Assembly (NCBI RefSeq): GCF_000331535.1
Contig: NZ_AMZN01000026.1
Coordinates: forward strand, 52,715 to 116,714
Length of the DNA stretch: 64,000 nucleotides
Origin: Fulvivirga imtechensis AK7
GTDB taxonomy: Bacteria; Bacteroidota; Bacteroidia; Cytophagales; Cyclobacteriaceae
Direction: 5' to 3'
Shown: positions 18,777-28,197 of the stretch, piece after piece
Position numbering within the stretch: position 1 is the first letter of the stretch
Layout of the letters: every line of letters begins with the position of its first letter
Position numbers and translations under genes: made by a program
Notes under the pieces: model-generated
The model's input: the letters and a program-made list of their open reading frames with translations, nothing else
Database searches by the model: none
What the model was told of the DNA's origin: nothing

Positions 18777-21216
18777 ATGAGGTTACCTTTTAAGTTATCA
18801 CTCTTGCTGCTTGTGCTATCACTTTTTATCAGTAAAAGTGAAGCGCAGGAATGGCTTGGCTTCCATAGCAGTAATTATGCTATACTAAATCGTGCCCAAT
18901 TCCAGCCTGCAAGTATTGCAGATAGCAGATTTGGTTTTTACATGAACTGGATCGGTGCGGACGCAGGTGTTTCTAACAATTATTGGGGAGTAGACAAAAG
19001 CAATTTTAAGGACATCGATTATGAAGCATTACACCGCGAGTTGAAGGGTCAAAAGGGTTTTGTGTTTGCTAAAGCCAACATCCTAGGGCCCTCTTTCATG
19101 GTGACCATGAGCCCGAAACATGCCTTTGCGCTTACTTCACGGGTCCGTAGTGTGATCAATTTTTCCGGGCTTAGTAAGGAGGGTATTGAATTTCTAGACA
19201 GCCTTGCCGATGATAAAGTAATTGTTGATGCCAATAAAAGATTTGATTTTAGCGATTTTCAAGTAGCCGGCCAATTATGGACAGAGTGGGGGTTAACCTA
19301 TGCACGGGTAATATTCAACGATCAGGACAGGTTTTTGAAAGCAGGCTTAACCGTAAAACTCTTAAATGGTGTCGGCTCAGGTTTTGCTTATATAAACAGA
19401 CTCCGCTACTCCGGAATAGATGGAGAAAATGTAGATGTCGGTGAGATTAACGTTGATTATGGATACCCTGCCTATTTTGACGATGACGACTTTGAAGATG
19501 ACATTGCAAAAGGTCTAATTAACAGGGCATGGGGCAATCCTTCTGTAGGCTTTGACCTGGGTGTTGTATACGAGCATCGACCTGATTACAACGATTTTCT
19601 TTACGACATGGACGGCAAAACAGATCTGGAACGCAGGGACCGGGCCAAATATAAGTACAGAATTGGCTTCTCCCTGCTCGATTTAGGGGCAGTTAAATAC
19701 ACCCAGAGCGAAAACACTGGGAATTTCCAGGGAAGCACTGAAGGGCTTAACCCGGATGATCTGGATGGTGACATTGATGAGATCGTGGACAGTCTATTTA
19801 CCTTTACTCCTGGTAAAGCCTACAAGATGAGTTTACCCACTGCAGTCGCTGCAGAATTCGACTACCGCGTTACCAACAGATTTTATTTAAACTTTACTCC
19901 TTATATTGCTCTAAAACACGGTAAATCAGATAAGGATAAGGTTCACTATTTTTCTACCTTTTCCATTACACCACGCCTCGAAGGCAAGGGATTAGGGTTA
20001 GGTATGCCAATATCCTACAATAGAGTGTCAAAACTTAGTGCAGGTATAAATATTCGCCTCGGGCCATTGATGATCGGCTCCTCAGATGCGATAAGCTATT
20101 TGTTAACTAAAGATCCTTTATATCATGCTAATGTACAATTCGGACTGAGGTTTGGTATTCCTTTCAGAAAGAAGAAAGACAAAGATAATGACGGTGTATC
20201 TAATAAATATGATTTATGCCGCCAAGTACCTGGGGTCTGGGAGTTTAAAGGATGCCCTGACCGTGACGGTGATGGTGTACAGGACAGTGAAGACAGGTGT
20301 GCCGACATCCCCGGACTGAAGGCCTTTCAAGGCTGTCCTGATACTGATGGAGATGGCATCGAAGATAAAAATGACCAATGCCCTGAGGTTGCCGGCACGA
20401 GTGAATTTAATGGTTGTCCTGATACTGACAACGATGGTGTGATGGACAGTGAGGATTCTTGCCCTGAAGTAGCTGGGGTTGTTGAGTTGGCTGGCTGCCC
20501 TGACCTGGACAATGATGGCGTGGCTGATGAGCAAGATCATTGTCCTGATGTACCGGGGCTTCAGGAGTTTAACGGCTGCCCCTGATTCAGATGGTGATGG
20601 GGTTATTGACTCTGAAGATCAATGCCCCGAACTATATGGCCCAAAAGAAGAGGCAGGGTGCCCTGATAGTGATGGTGATCGCGTACATGATCACGAAGAC
20701 AAATGCCCGTATGAAGCAGGTCTTATTGAAAATAGCGGATGCCCTTTTGCTGACACTGATGGAGATGGAATCCGTGATATCGATGATAAGTGCCCTAATG
20801 TAGCTGGCGTTGTAGAAAATGAGGGCTGTCCTGCAATAGAAAAAGAAGATCAGGAGGTTTTAAACACAGCATTTGAAAATCTTGAATTTGAAAGTGGCAA
20901 GTCCAAAATAGCCATGTCATCATACACTTCTCTGGTGGAGTTAGCGAATTTATTGAAAAAGAAACCCGACTGGAATTTACTTATTGAGGGCCATACTGAC
21001 AATGTTGGCAGTAGAGCCACTAACATTAGACTTTCTAAAGAACGAGCCCAGGCTGTGGCTGATTTTCTAACCTCACAGGGCATAGAAACAGCCAGATTAA
21101 CGGTAGTGGGGCACGGCCCGGACAAGCCTGTAGCACCGGAGAATACCAGGGAGGGTAGACGTAAAAACAGAAGGGTGGAAATGACAGTGTTATTTGAGGT
21201 TTTCAATGAAAACTGA
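18777..21216 (+). CDS. OmpA-family protein with barrel-like domain and TSP3 repeats, frameshifted
   Basis: Two overlapping frames together encode one outer-membrane protein of about 812 residues. The ATG at 18777 gives a clean signal peptide (MRLPFKLSLLLLVLSLFISKSEAQ); an ATG 24 codons upstream is in frame but unlikely. Residues ~25-460 resemble the DUF5723 barrel-like domain. Then come Ca-binding thrombospondin type 3 repeats (DxDNDGVxDxxDxCP). After the frame change there are more such repeats and an OmpA peptidoglycan-binding domain (LIEGHTDNVGSRATNIRLSKERAQAVADFL). The first frame stops at TGA 20583-20585 right after NGCP; the second continues the next repeat as DSDGDG. The peptidoglycan anchor is therefore lost unless the ribosome shifts +1 or the extra base is a sequencing error. 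Confidence 0.85.
20579..20586 (+). other. +1 frameshift site CCC-TGA in the OmpA-family gene
   Basis: The zero frame reads GGC TGC CCC TGA. Skipping one base after CCC gives GAT TCA GAT, which continues the repeat. At the equivalent place the sibling repeats read TGYCCTGAY, one C fewer. Slippage of a proline codon before UGA is a known type of +1 shift site, but a point insertion or a sequencing error explains it equally well. Confidence 0.8.
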
Positions 21217-21248
21217 TTTTCTGAAATAAGCCTGTAAAATCCAAGAGC

Positions 21249-21298
21249 TTTGGAATGGCCGGGCGTGATAATAGTAATCCCCCGGCCTTCTTTCCAAA
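21249..21298 (+). terminator. Hairpin after the OmpA-family gene
   Basis: Nested arms TTTGGAA..TTTCCAAA and GGCCGGG..CCCGGCC form a long stem about 35 bases after the stop codon. The T-run is weak, so termination is probable rather than certain. Confidence 0.6.
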
Positions 21299-21404
21299 AT
21301 GCTATTAAGCTGCTCTGCTAAAACTACGTGAAGGAGAAGGAGCCACAATAGAAGGTTGCAACACTTCGTCCGTAATAACAGAAAATGGGCGTTTTCTTAA
21401 TAAA

Positions 21405-21662
21405 CTATATAGCCAAATCACCTGGCAGCTTGATCTGATCAGAGTAGAATTTCATCCGGGTGTGATTCTTCTCCAGGGGCTGAACTTTTTCTATTATATC
21501 AAGTTTATGGTTGTAAAAAACCTCAACATAGTAATTGTTCAAAAGGTACAGATTTATCTTATATCCATAGTACCGGATAGACACCACAAAGCTACCTTGC
21601 AAAAACAATGTCTTGAGCTTATCCTTTAAGGCTAGAGAATTAAATTTCTGACTATGGATCAT
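21405..21662 (-). CDS. Small hypothetical protein
   Basis: An 85-residue ATG-started frame with a biased, protein-like composition: an aromatic, beta-rich core (SFVVSIRYYGYKINLYLLNNYYVEVFYNHKLDIIEKVQPL) and a charged C-terminus. No motif or signal peptide is visible and no partner is next to it. It lies in a repeat-rich intergenic region, which argues for caution. The hydrophobic/charged pattern is more like a folded small protein than random translation. Confidence 0.55.
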   Translation of the reverse strand: MIHSQKFNSLALKDKLKTLFLQGSFVVSIRYYGYKINLYLLNNYYVEVFYNHKLDIIEKVQPLEKNHTRMKFYSDQIKLPGDLAI

Positions 21663-21840
21663 TCTGGCAACTTACGCAATATTGAGAAAAGATAAAAGAA
21701 GTGTCATAACGAACTTTTGAAAATCGTATTGTTGTAAAAGTCGGAAGACCGAAGTCGGAAATTAGGTGCCTCTTCTTTTTCTTGTTACTTTCTGACACAT
21801 TCTCTTCTTTTTGTCATTCTCGACACAGCCTTTTCTCTTT

Positions 21841-21975
21841 CGTCATTCCTGACGTAGCACAGCCGAGATCAGGAATCCCCCTAATCCGTGACTTTGCATA
21901 AGGTCTGGCCTCTGCCGCTTTTCGGGGAGATCCTGAATATTTTCTCCGTTCCTCTCCGAAAATTTCAGGATGACG
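21841..21975. repeat. Palindromic intergenic element with GTCATYCTGA ends
   Basis: The left part (21841-21880) starts GTCATTCCTGA and returns as TCAGGAATCC. The right part ends TTCAGGATGAC (21964-21974), the inverse of the left end. Inside, TTTTCGGGGAG (21919-21929) pairs with 21952-21962, and ATCCTGAA (21930-21937) pairs with 21964-21971. No gene was seen between 21663 and 22222. Confidence 0.65.
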
Positions 21976-22055
21976 TGGTAGTTATTTGAAATGCCTGGGC
22001 TAAACGAGTTTTCCAATATCAATAAACTTCTCGTCCCCGCTTAATTTACTGCAAC

Positions 22056-22092
22056 AAAAAAAGCCCCGCAGTACTCTGCAGGGCGCTTTTTA
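22056..22092 (-). terminator. Terminator, upstream duplicate copy
   Basis: GCCCCGCAG..CTGCAGGGC stem (one mismatch) with A-rich and T-rich flanks. It is a duplicate of the tRNA-His terminator inside the first 95-bp repeat copy. Confidence 0.75.
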
Positions 22093-22177
22093 TATCTCCG
22101 GGTGGATGATGGGACTTCCCGGTATCCGCTCTGCTGCACCGGGATAAACTTCTCGTCCCCGCTCAATTTACTGCAAC

Positions 22178-22214
22178 AAAAAAAGCCCCGCAGTACTCTG
22201 CAGGGCGCTTTTTA
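22178..22214 (-). terminator. Terminator of tRNA-His
   Basis: A nine-position stem with a TACT loop lies directly after the tRNA on the minus strand and is followed by seven T in that direction. Confidence 0.85.
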
Positions 22215-22222
22215 TATCTCCG

Positions 22223-22297
22223 GGTGGATGATGGGACTCGAACCCACGACCTCCTGAACCACAATCAGGCGTTCTAACCAACTGAACTACAACCACC
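22223..22297 (-). tRNA. tRNA-His (anticodon GTG)
   Basis: The cloverleaf is readable on the minus strand: D-arm GTTCAGTTGGTTAGAAC, anticodon stem CCTGA/TCAGG around TTGTGGT with anticodon GTG, and T-arm GTGGGTTCGAGTCCCAT. An extra 5' G pairs with the 3' C as expected for tRNA-His. CCA is not encoded. The acceptor stem has one U-U mismatch (position 5 with 68), which is unusual. Confidence 0.95.
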
Positions 22298-22316
22298 ATT
22301 TTCCCTATAGGGAGTG

Positions 22317-22347
22317 CAAAGGTAGATAGTAGTAATGAATTTACAAA
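22317..22347 (-). promoter_or_regulatory. Promoter of tRNA-His
   Basis: On the minus strand TTTG (22347-22344), a 19-bp spacer and TACCTTTG (22324-22317) match the Bacteroidota promoter closely. The start point would fall just before the tRNA 5' end. Confidence 0.75.
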
Positions 22348-22376
22348 CAGTTATACTCAGAATTATTAGCGATTTT

Positions 22377-23714
22377 TTATCGGCTGAAAAGAAGTCGTTC
22401 ACCTTTCTGTCCTTCATCAAATTTTCCATCGCTATACACCAAATGCCCTGATACTATGGTATGTAGAACTTTGCTACTAAACTGCTGCCCCTCGAAAGGA
22501 GACCAACCGCACTTGGCATAAATGTTTTCCCTGGTTACTGTCCAGGGATTGTCCGTGTCCACCACAACCAAGTCAGCAAAATATCCCTCTCTCAAATATC
22601 CTCTCTTTTCAATATCAAAAAGTATCGCAGGGTTGTGACACATCTTTTCAACGATCTTCTCTATTGATATTTTCCCCTGATGATGGAACTCCAGCATTGC
22701 TGGCAGACTGTGCTGAACTAATGGACCTCCTGAAGGAGCATTGAAATAGTTATTATTCTTCTCTTCCAAGGTATGCGGTGCATGATCTGTTGCTACAACA
22801 TCAATAGTGCCATCCAGCACGGCCTGAAAAATAGCCTCCTGATCATGTTTGGTCTTCACAGCAGGGTTCCACTTGATCAATGTTCCCTTCTTATCATAGT
22901 CGGTATCGTTGAACCACATGTGGTGGATACAAGCCTCTGCTGTAATCTTCTTGTCCGCCAACGGAGTTTTGTTTTCAAAGAGAGATAGCTCCTTAGCCGT
23001 TGAAATGTGTAAAATATGCAGTTGAGCTCCATGCTTTTTGGCCAAAGCTACCGCCATAGAAGAAGACTTATAACATGCTTCTTCGCTTCTGATCAATGGA
23101 TGGCATGAAATGGGCACGTCTTCTCCATACTTCCTTCTATATTCTTCTGTATTTTTTCGAACAGTTGCCTCATCTTCACAATGTGTTGCTATAAGCATCG
23201 GAACACGTGAAAATAAATTCTCTAAAGTCTGCTCGTTATCCACCAACATATTGCCGGTAGAAGAACCCATGAACACCTTCACACCACAGACTTTATCCTT
23301 AGGTGTTCGCAACACCTCCTCGATATTGTCGTTGCTCGCTCCCATAAAAAATGAGTAGTTGGCGAGCGATGTGTTTTTTGCAATTTCATACTTCTGTTCC
23401 AGCAGCTTCTGTGTGAGGGTATTGGGAACAGTGTTGGGCATCTCCATAAAAGAAGTAACACCCCCGGCAACCGCAGCGCGTGATTCCGTATATATATTCG
23501 CCTTGTGGGTTAATCCTGGTTCACGGAAATGCACCTGGTCATCAATCGCCCCAGGCAATACAAATTTGCCCTGCACATCTACTACGTGGTCAGCCTCTTC
23601 TGCATTTATTTTGCCGGCAATCTTTTCAATATATTGTCCTTTGACAAGTATATCAGAAGAAAAGCACTTACCTTCATTGACTAATTGGGCATTTGTAATT
23701 AATATCGATTTCAT
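22377..23714 (-). CDS. pyrC: Dihydroorotase
   Basis: Zinc amidohydrolase of pyrimidine synthesis that interconverts carbamoyl-aspartate and dihydroorotate; 445 residues, cytoplasmic. The metal-site motif is DDQVHFREPG, the bridging Lys region is CGVKVFMGSSTGNM, and further ligands lie in TATHCEDE-like (LIATHCEDEA), LHILHISTAKE and VVATDHAPHTLEEK. The ATG at 23714 gives the family start MKSILITNAQLV; a TTG three codons upstream is unlikely. It is divergent from the helicase gene, with 53 bp between. Its 3' end comes shortly after the tRNA-His promoter region. Confidence 0.95.
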   Translation of the reverse strand: MKSILITNAQLVNEGKCFSSDILVKGQYIEKIAGKINAEEADHVVDVQGKFVLPGAIDDQVHFREPGLTHKANIYTESRAAVAGGVTSFMEMPNTVPNTLTQKLLEQKYEIAKNTSLANYSFFMGASNDNIEEVLRTPKDKVCGVKVFMGSSTGNMLVDNEQTLENLFSRVPMLIATHCEDEATVRKNTEEYRRKYGEDVPISCHPLIRSEEACYKSSSMAVALAKKHGAQLHILHISTAKELSLFENKTPLADKKITAEACIHHMWFNDTDYDKKGTLIKWNPAVKTKHDQEAIFQAVLDGTIDVVATDHAPHTLEEKNNNYFNAPSGGPLVQHSLPAMLEFHHQGKISIEKIVEKMCHNPAILFDIEKRGYLREGYFADLVVVDTDNPWTVTRENIYAKCGWSPFEGQQFSSKVLHTIVSGHLVYSDGKFDEGQKGERLLFSR

Positions 23715-23767
23715 AAGTTGCAAATTTCAGGCTTTCGGAGCCAAGCAACAAATAAAAAACATGGTTT

Positions 23768-25075
23768 ATGGGCAAGGATGTTGAAACTTTTGATGATTTT
23801 AAGCTGAACCGGCAACTATTAAATGCCATTGAAGAGTTAGGGTTTACAGAGCCCACACCAATTCAAAAGAAAGCCATCCCTCTGATACTTGCAGGTCATG
23901 ATGTTATGGGGATAGCCCAAACAGGTACAGGGAAAACAGCAGCTTTCGTATTACCAATACTTATGAAAGTCAAATACGCTCAGGGAACCGAACCCAGGGC
24001 TTTAGTCCTCGCCCCTACCCGGGAGCTTATCCTGCAGATTGAAGATAACATTCAAAAACTCGCTAAGTACCTGGACATCCGTTATACATCACTTTATGGT
24101 GGCATAGGGCCCACAAAACAAATAGAGGCTGTACAACAGGGAGTCGACATCATTGTAGCCACACCGGGGCGCTTCATGGATATTTATTTGAAAGGTGAGC
24201 TGAATACAAAAAAAATACAGACGCTCGTACTCGATGAAGCAGATAAGATGATGGATATGGGATTTATGCCTCAGATCCGTAAAATTCTGGAAGTAATTCC
24301 CGTAAAACGGCAAAATTTACTTTTTTCAGCTACTATGCCTGACAAAGTAATCAGGTTGTCCGAAGAATTTCTTGAATTTCCTGAAATAGCTGAGGTTGCG
24401 CCACAGGCTACTACCGTTGACACCATTGAACAGCAGCTATACCAGGTGCCCAATTTAAAGACAAAGATCAACCTGATTGAGCATTTATTGCGTAAAGATG
24501 AGTTTTCCCGCGTATTAATTTTTACCAAGACAAAAGGCACCGCTGACAATGTATATAAATATCTTGACAGAAAGGACCTGGGGCCGGTTAGAGTAATCCA
24601 TTCTAACAAAGGACAATCCAGCAGGATCAATGCCATGAATGAGTTTAAGGATGGAAAGCTTCGGATATTAGTATCTACTGATGTTTCCGCCAGGGGAATA
24701 GATGTAAGCATGGTTTCGCACGTTATCAACTTCGAAGTACCTATCATCTATGAAGATTATGTACACCGGGTTGGGCGGACAGGTCGTGCCAGGAATGAAG
24801 GGATTGCCATCACTTTCGCCAACAAGGCAGAGATGCTCCATTTGAAAAATATAGAAAAGCTCATCAGAATCAACATCCCCGAACTACCGTTGCCACAAGA
24901 AGTGGAGGTAACAGCCACTCCGAAAGAAGAACAGAGACAGATCGAAATGGAAATAGATATTTACAAAAGAAAAGAAGATCCTGATTTTAAGGGAGCATTT
25001 CATGAAAAGAAAAGAAATTATGAAAAGCAAACGAAGGACCGGGGAGGTAAAAGAAAAAAAACAAGGAGGAGGTAG
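23768..25075 (+). CDS. DEAD-box RNA helicase
   Basis: ATP-dependent RNA helicase of 435 residues. Motifs in order are the Q-motif (GFTEPTPIQKKAIP), I AQTGTGKT, Ia APTRELILQ, II DEAD, III SAT, IV VLIFTKTK, V STDVSARGID and VI HRVGRTGRA. The C-terminal ~40 residues are strongly basic (ending KRKKTRRR), as in RhlE-type proteins that bind structured RNA. It probably acts in ribosome assembly or RNA turnover, often in cold response. Single gene, 42 bp before the M28 peptidase. Confidence 0.95.
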   Translation: MGKDVETFDDFKLNRQLLNAIEELGFTEPTPIQKKAIPLILAGHDVMGIAQTGTGKTAAFVLPILMKVKYAQGTEPRALVLAPTRELILQIEDNIQKLAKYLDIRYTSLYGGIGPTKQIEAVQQGVDIIVATPGRFMDIYLKGELNTKKIQTLVLDEADKMMDMGFMPQIRKILEVIPVKRQNLLFSATMPDKVIRLSEEFLEFPEIAEVAPQATTVDTIEQQLYQVPNLKTKINLIEHLLRKDEFSRVLIFTKTKGTADNVYKYLDRKDLGPVRVIHSNKGQSSRINAMNEFKDGKLRILVSTDVSARGIDVSMVSHVINFEVPIIYEDYVHRVGRTGRARNEGIAITFANKAEMLHLKNIEKLIRINIPELPLPQEVEVTATPKEEQRQIEMEIDIYKRKEDPDFKGAFHEKKRNYEKQTKDRGGKRKKTRRR

Positions 25076-25117
25076 GAATACACAGTTATGTTACGAACTA
25101 TAAAATGAATAAACTCA

Positions 25118-26506
25118 ATGAAAATTAAAACATTACTTTTTTTATACCTGGCAGCTACGCTACCTAATTATACTTTTAGCCAATCCGAAGATGAAGCGAT
25201 GCTTAGAAAGACTTTCAATGAAGCATTAACAAACGGACAGTCTTACCAAATGCTGGATTATCTGAGTAATAACATAGGCGCCCGGCTTAGTGGATCACCT
25301 GAAGCAGCCGCAGCCGTAGAGTGGAGCAGGCAGCAAATGATGCGTTTAGGGTTTGACACCGTTTATCTGCAGGAAGTAATGGTACCGCATTGGGTTCGAG
25401 GCAAAAAAGAAGTTGCCAGAATCGTCAATGCAAAATCGGGGACAATAGATCTAAAAGTTTGCGCTCTTGGAAATTCGGTAGGTACTGGTCCTGACGGGTT
25501 AGCGGCTTCAGTAGTAGAGGTAAAGAATTTTGACGAGCTGAAGAACCTCGGAAGAAAGAATGTTGAGGGGAAAATAGTGTTTTATAACCGACCAATGGAC
25601 CCAACGCTAATCAATACTTTTGGTGCATATGGCGGTGCTGTAGACCAACGGGTAAATGGCCCCTCGGAAGCAGCCAGGCTTGGCGCCAAAGGAGTGATAG
25701 TAAGATCTATGGCCTCTAATAATGACGACATACCTCATACCGGCACTTTGGTATATGATGAAAGTGCAGGTAGAATCCCTGCAATAGCGGTAAGTACCAA
25801 TGATGCAAACCTCTTAAGCCGTTTACTAAAAGATGATGCAAACCTGAAAGTATACATGGAGACACATTGCGAAATGCTACCAGATGTACTATCCTACAAT
25901 GTGATAGGTGAAATGAAAGGCAACAGGTATCCGAACGAATACATAGTGGTTGGCGGTCACCTCGACTCATGGGATGTTGGCGATGGCTCTCATGATGATG
26001 GTGCAGGCTGTGTCCAATCCATAGAAGCGATTAGAATTTTGATGACTTTAGGGTACAAGCCGCAGCGAACATTAAGAGCAGTAATGTTTATGAACGAGGA
26101 AAATGGTCTGCGTGGGGGGTTGAAATATGCGGCACAGGCAACAGCTAATAAAGAAACCCATATAGCCGCCATTGAATCGGACCGTGGTGGCTTTACGCCA
26201 AAAGGTTTTACAATATCTGGCAGCGAAAAGGCCAAGTCTGCATTGATGAGTTGGAAGCCGTTGTTTGCCCCTTATGATATTTATGATTTTGGCAAACCAG
26301 GAGGAGGCGCGGACATTGGCCCGCTTGGTGAAAGCGGAACTGCATTGATAGGCTTTTTACCTGATTCACAACGATATTTTACCCTACACCATACTGATGC
26401 TGATACCTTCGAAACCGTTGACAAAAGAGAATTGGAAATGGGAGCAGGAAGTATGGCAGCTTTAGTATATCTTATAGATAAATACGGGATGGATGGAAAA
26501 AATTAA
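25118..26506 (+). CDS. Exported M28 carboxypeptidase Q-like peptidase
   Basis: A 462-residue zinc peptidase with signal peptide (MKIKTLLFLYLAATLPNYTFSQ). A PA-like insertion (~120-230) is followed by the catalytic core with H and D of GGHLDSWDVGDGSHDDGAG, the Glu pair of MNEENGLRGG, D in AAIESDRGG and H in TLHHTDADT. This arrangement resembles the carboxypeptidase Q (plasma glutamate carboxypeptidase) branch of M28. It should hydrolyse small peptides outside the cytoplasm. The 3' end overlaps the next gene by 14 bp, so the two are cotranscribed. Confidence 0.92.
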   Translation: MKIKTLLFLYLAATLPNYTFSQSEDEAMLRKTFNEALTNGQSYQMLDYLSNNIGARLSGSPEAAAAVEWSRQQMMRLGFDTVYLQEVMVPHWVRGKKEVARIVNAKSGTIDLKVCALGNSVGTGPDGLAASVVEVKNFDELKNLGRKNVEGKIVFYNRPMDPTLINTFGAYGGAVDQRVNGPSEAARLGAKGVIVRSMASNNDDIPHTGTLVYDESAGRIPAIAVSTNDANLLSRLLKDDANLKVYMETHCEMLPDVLSYNVIGEMKGNRYPNEYIVVGGHLDSWDVGDGSHDDGAGCVQSIEAIRILMTLGYKPQRTLRAVMFMNEENGLRGGLKYAAQATANKETHIAAIESDRGGFTPKGFTISGSEKAKSALMSWKPLFAPYDIYDFGKPGGGADIGPLGESGTALIGFLPDSQRYFTLHHTDADTFETVDKRELEMGAGSMAALVYLIDKYGMDGKN

Positions 26507-27476
26507 TACAGAACTCACACAGTTGCTCGATATTAAGTACCCGATCATCATGGCTCCAATGTTTTTGGTATCAAATACAGCCATGACGATCGAGGGCATA
26601 AAGGCAGGGATAACCGGAGCCATACCAGCCCTGAATTATCGTACAGATAAAGAATTCCGGGCTGCACTTAGCGAAATAAAGAACAGTGTCAAAGGGCCGT
26701 TCGGGATAAATCTTATTGTAAACAAATCCAACTACCGCTTAGATGAACAGCTAAAAACCTGTGTCGAGTACAAAGTAGATTTTATTATTACTTCATTGGG
26801 TAGCCCTAAAAAAGTGATCGAAGCGTGTCGAGAAAAGGGCATTAAGGTTTTCTGTGATGTCACAGAAGAAAAATATGCTCAGAAAGTAGAGGCGCTGGGT
26901 GCAGATGCACTAATAGCTGTAAACTCCAGTGCGGGTGGTCATGCTGGAAATATGCCTCCCGGGCAATTGATACCTTTGTTAAGATCCCACTGTCGTATAC
27001 CAGTGATTTCGGCAGGGGGTGTGGGTACAGGAGGTGGTCTCAGAAAAATGCTCGAACTGGGAGCTTGTGGTATTTCCATGGGCAGTCCCTTTATTGCATC
27101 AGTTGAGGCTGGCGTTTCTCAGGAGTATAAACAGGCCATTGTAGACTATGGCGCTAATGATATAGTGATGACAGACAGGCTCTCGGGAACACCATGCACA
27201 GTTATCAATACTCCTTATGTGCAACAAATTGGAACCAAACAAAGCTGGCTGGAGTCTCTGCTCAACAAAAACCGAACCCTTAAAAAATATGCTAAAATGC
27301 TGACCTTCTATAAGGGCATGAAATCCCTGGAAAAAGCTGCATTCAGCGCTACTTATAAAACTTTGTGGTGTGCAGGTCCGTCCATTGAGCATGTTAAGGA
27401 CATTCGTTCGGTAAAAGAAATTGTTGCTACGTTAGCAGATGAATATTATTCTCAAGCTGAGGAATTGGCGGAGTAA
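26493..27476 (+). CDS. Nitronate monooxygenase family flavoprotein
   Basis: FMN-dependent TIM-barrel enzyme of 327 residues in the nitronate monooxygenase / 2-nitropropane dioxygenase family. Typical segments are YPIIMAPMFLVSN at the N-terminus, AVNSSAGGHAGNMP at the FMN/active site with the conserved His, and VISAGGVGTGGGLRKMLELGACGISMGSPF for phosphate binding. It likely oxidises alkyl nitronates or a related carbon acid; FabK-type enoyl reductases share the fold but differ at these sites. It overlaps the peptidase gene by 14 bp and is followed by a terminator. Confidence 0.88.
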   Translation: MEKINTELTQLLDIKYPIIMAPMFLVSNTAMTIEGIKAGITGAIPALNYRTDKEFRAALSEIKNSVKGPFGINLIVNKSNYRLDEQLKTCVEYKVDFIITSLGSPKKVIEACREKGIKVFCDVTEEKYAQKVEALGADALIAVNSSAGGHAGNMPPGQLIPLLRSHCRIPVISAGGVGTGGGLRKMLELGACGISMGSPFIASVEAGVSQEYKQAIVDYGANDIVMTDRLSGTPCTVINTPYVQQIGTKQSWLESLLNKNRTLKKYAKMLTFYKGMKSLEKAAFSATYKTLWCAGPSIEHVKDIRSVKEIVATLADEYYSQAEELAE

Positions 27477-27550
27477 GAAGGACCCGTAATATTTACACCC
27501 CTCCCCAGAAATATTGCTTGATCTGGTAAGAACCTCAGGTTTTCAAAACG

Positions 27551-27580
27551 AAAAGGGAGCCGTTGCTCCCTTTTCTGGTT
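27551..27580 (+). terminator. Terminator after the nitronate monooxygenase gene
   Basis: A perfect 10-bp stem AAAAGGGAGC/GCTCCCTTTT with a CGTT loop. The following 617 bases up to 28198 contain no convincing gene. The region is AT-rich with scattered short dyads (for example CATTTC..GAAATG around 28159) and presumably holds the promoter of the fibre operon, though no clear TAnnTTTG box was found. Confidence 0.9.
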
Positions 27581-28197
27581 TACAGGTTTCATGATCTAGT
27601 GATCAGTCAATCCCTGGGTTTAGGTTGAAAATAAAAGGTTCAATATTAAAATTGAATTCCTTCAACTGCGAAATATCTGCAATAAAATTTTAATTTTAAA
27701 ATAATTACCGCATCGAAATTCACACTGCTATTTAAAATGCAAAATAATATTTCAACCACACTATTTTGCAAATGTCACTCCCGACAGGCCGGGTTCAACA
27801 GCGGTCATCGCAGTTAAAAAAAGTAGTTGAAGAACAATTATTGTCTTAACAACTTATTGATCAATAAGTTTAGAGAAACGTGTGAAATTACGCAAGCATT
27901 TTTAGCCAAAAGAGTTACTTTTTAGGTAAATCACCATATCAATAGATAATTGATAGCTGAGGCAGACTGGCTGGTGAAAGGGGTTTCTGTTAATATAATC
28001 ACCAGGTATTACATCCTGAAGGGGCAAGAATATAGACTTTGGAGTATTCATTAGTAAAGGGTAAATTATTATATTGCAAACTGTTATATATTCGATTTAT
28101 CGCGAAAAACCTATCTGTGGGTCTGTAGTTAATAAAAATATTTAAAATCGACCGTTTCATTTCTTTTTGAAATGGTATCCTGCAAGAGTATTTTATT

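Larger units (their letters stand above)
22022..22238. repeat. 95-bp direct repeat that includes the tRNA-His 3' end and terminator
   Basis: Copy 1 (22022-22116) and copy 2 (22144-22238) are identical except at 22042/22164. They are 27 bp apart. Copy 2 contains the last 16 bases of tRNA-His and its terminator; copy 1 therefore carries a truncated tRNA 3' end. Confidence 0.95.

Noticed and set aside
20479..20583. Separate start for the second OmpA frame at 20479
   Set aside because: This stretch is read in the first frame as repeat sequence; the second frame is only meaningful after 20584.
21919..21971. H-type RNA pseudoknot
   Set aside because: The loop lengths (0, 14 and 1 bases) do not suit a classical pseudoknot; alternative pairing in a palindromic DNA repeat is simpler.
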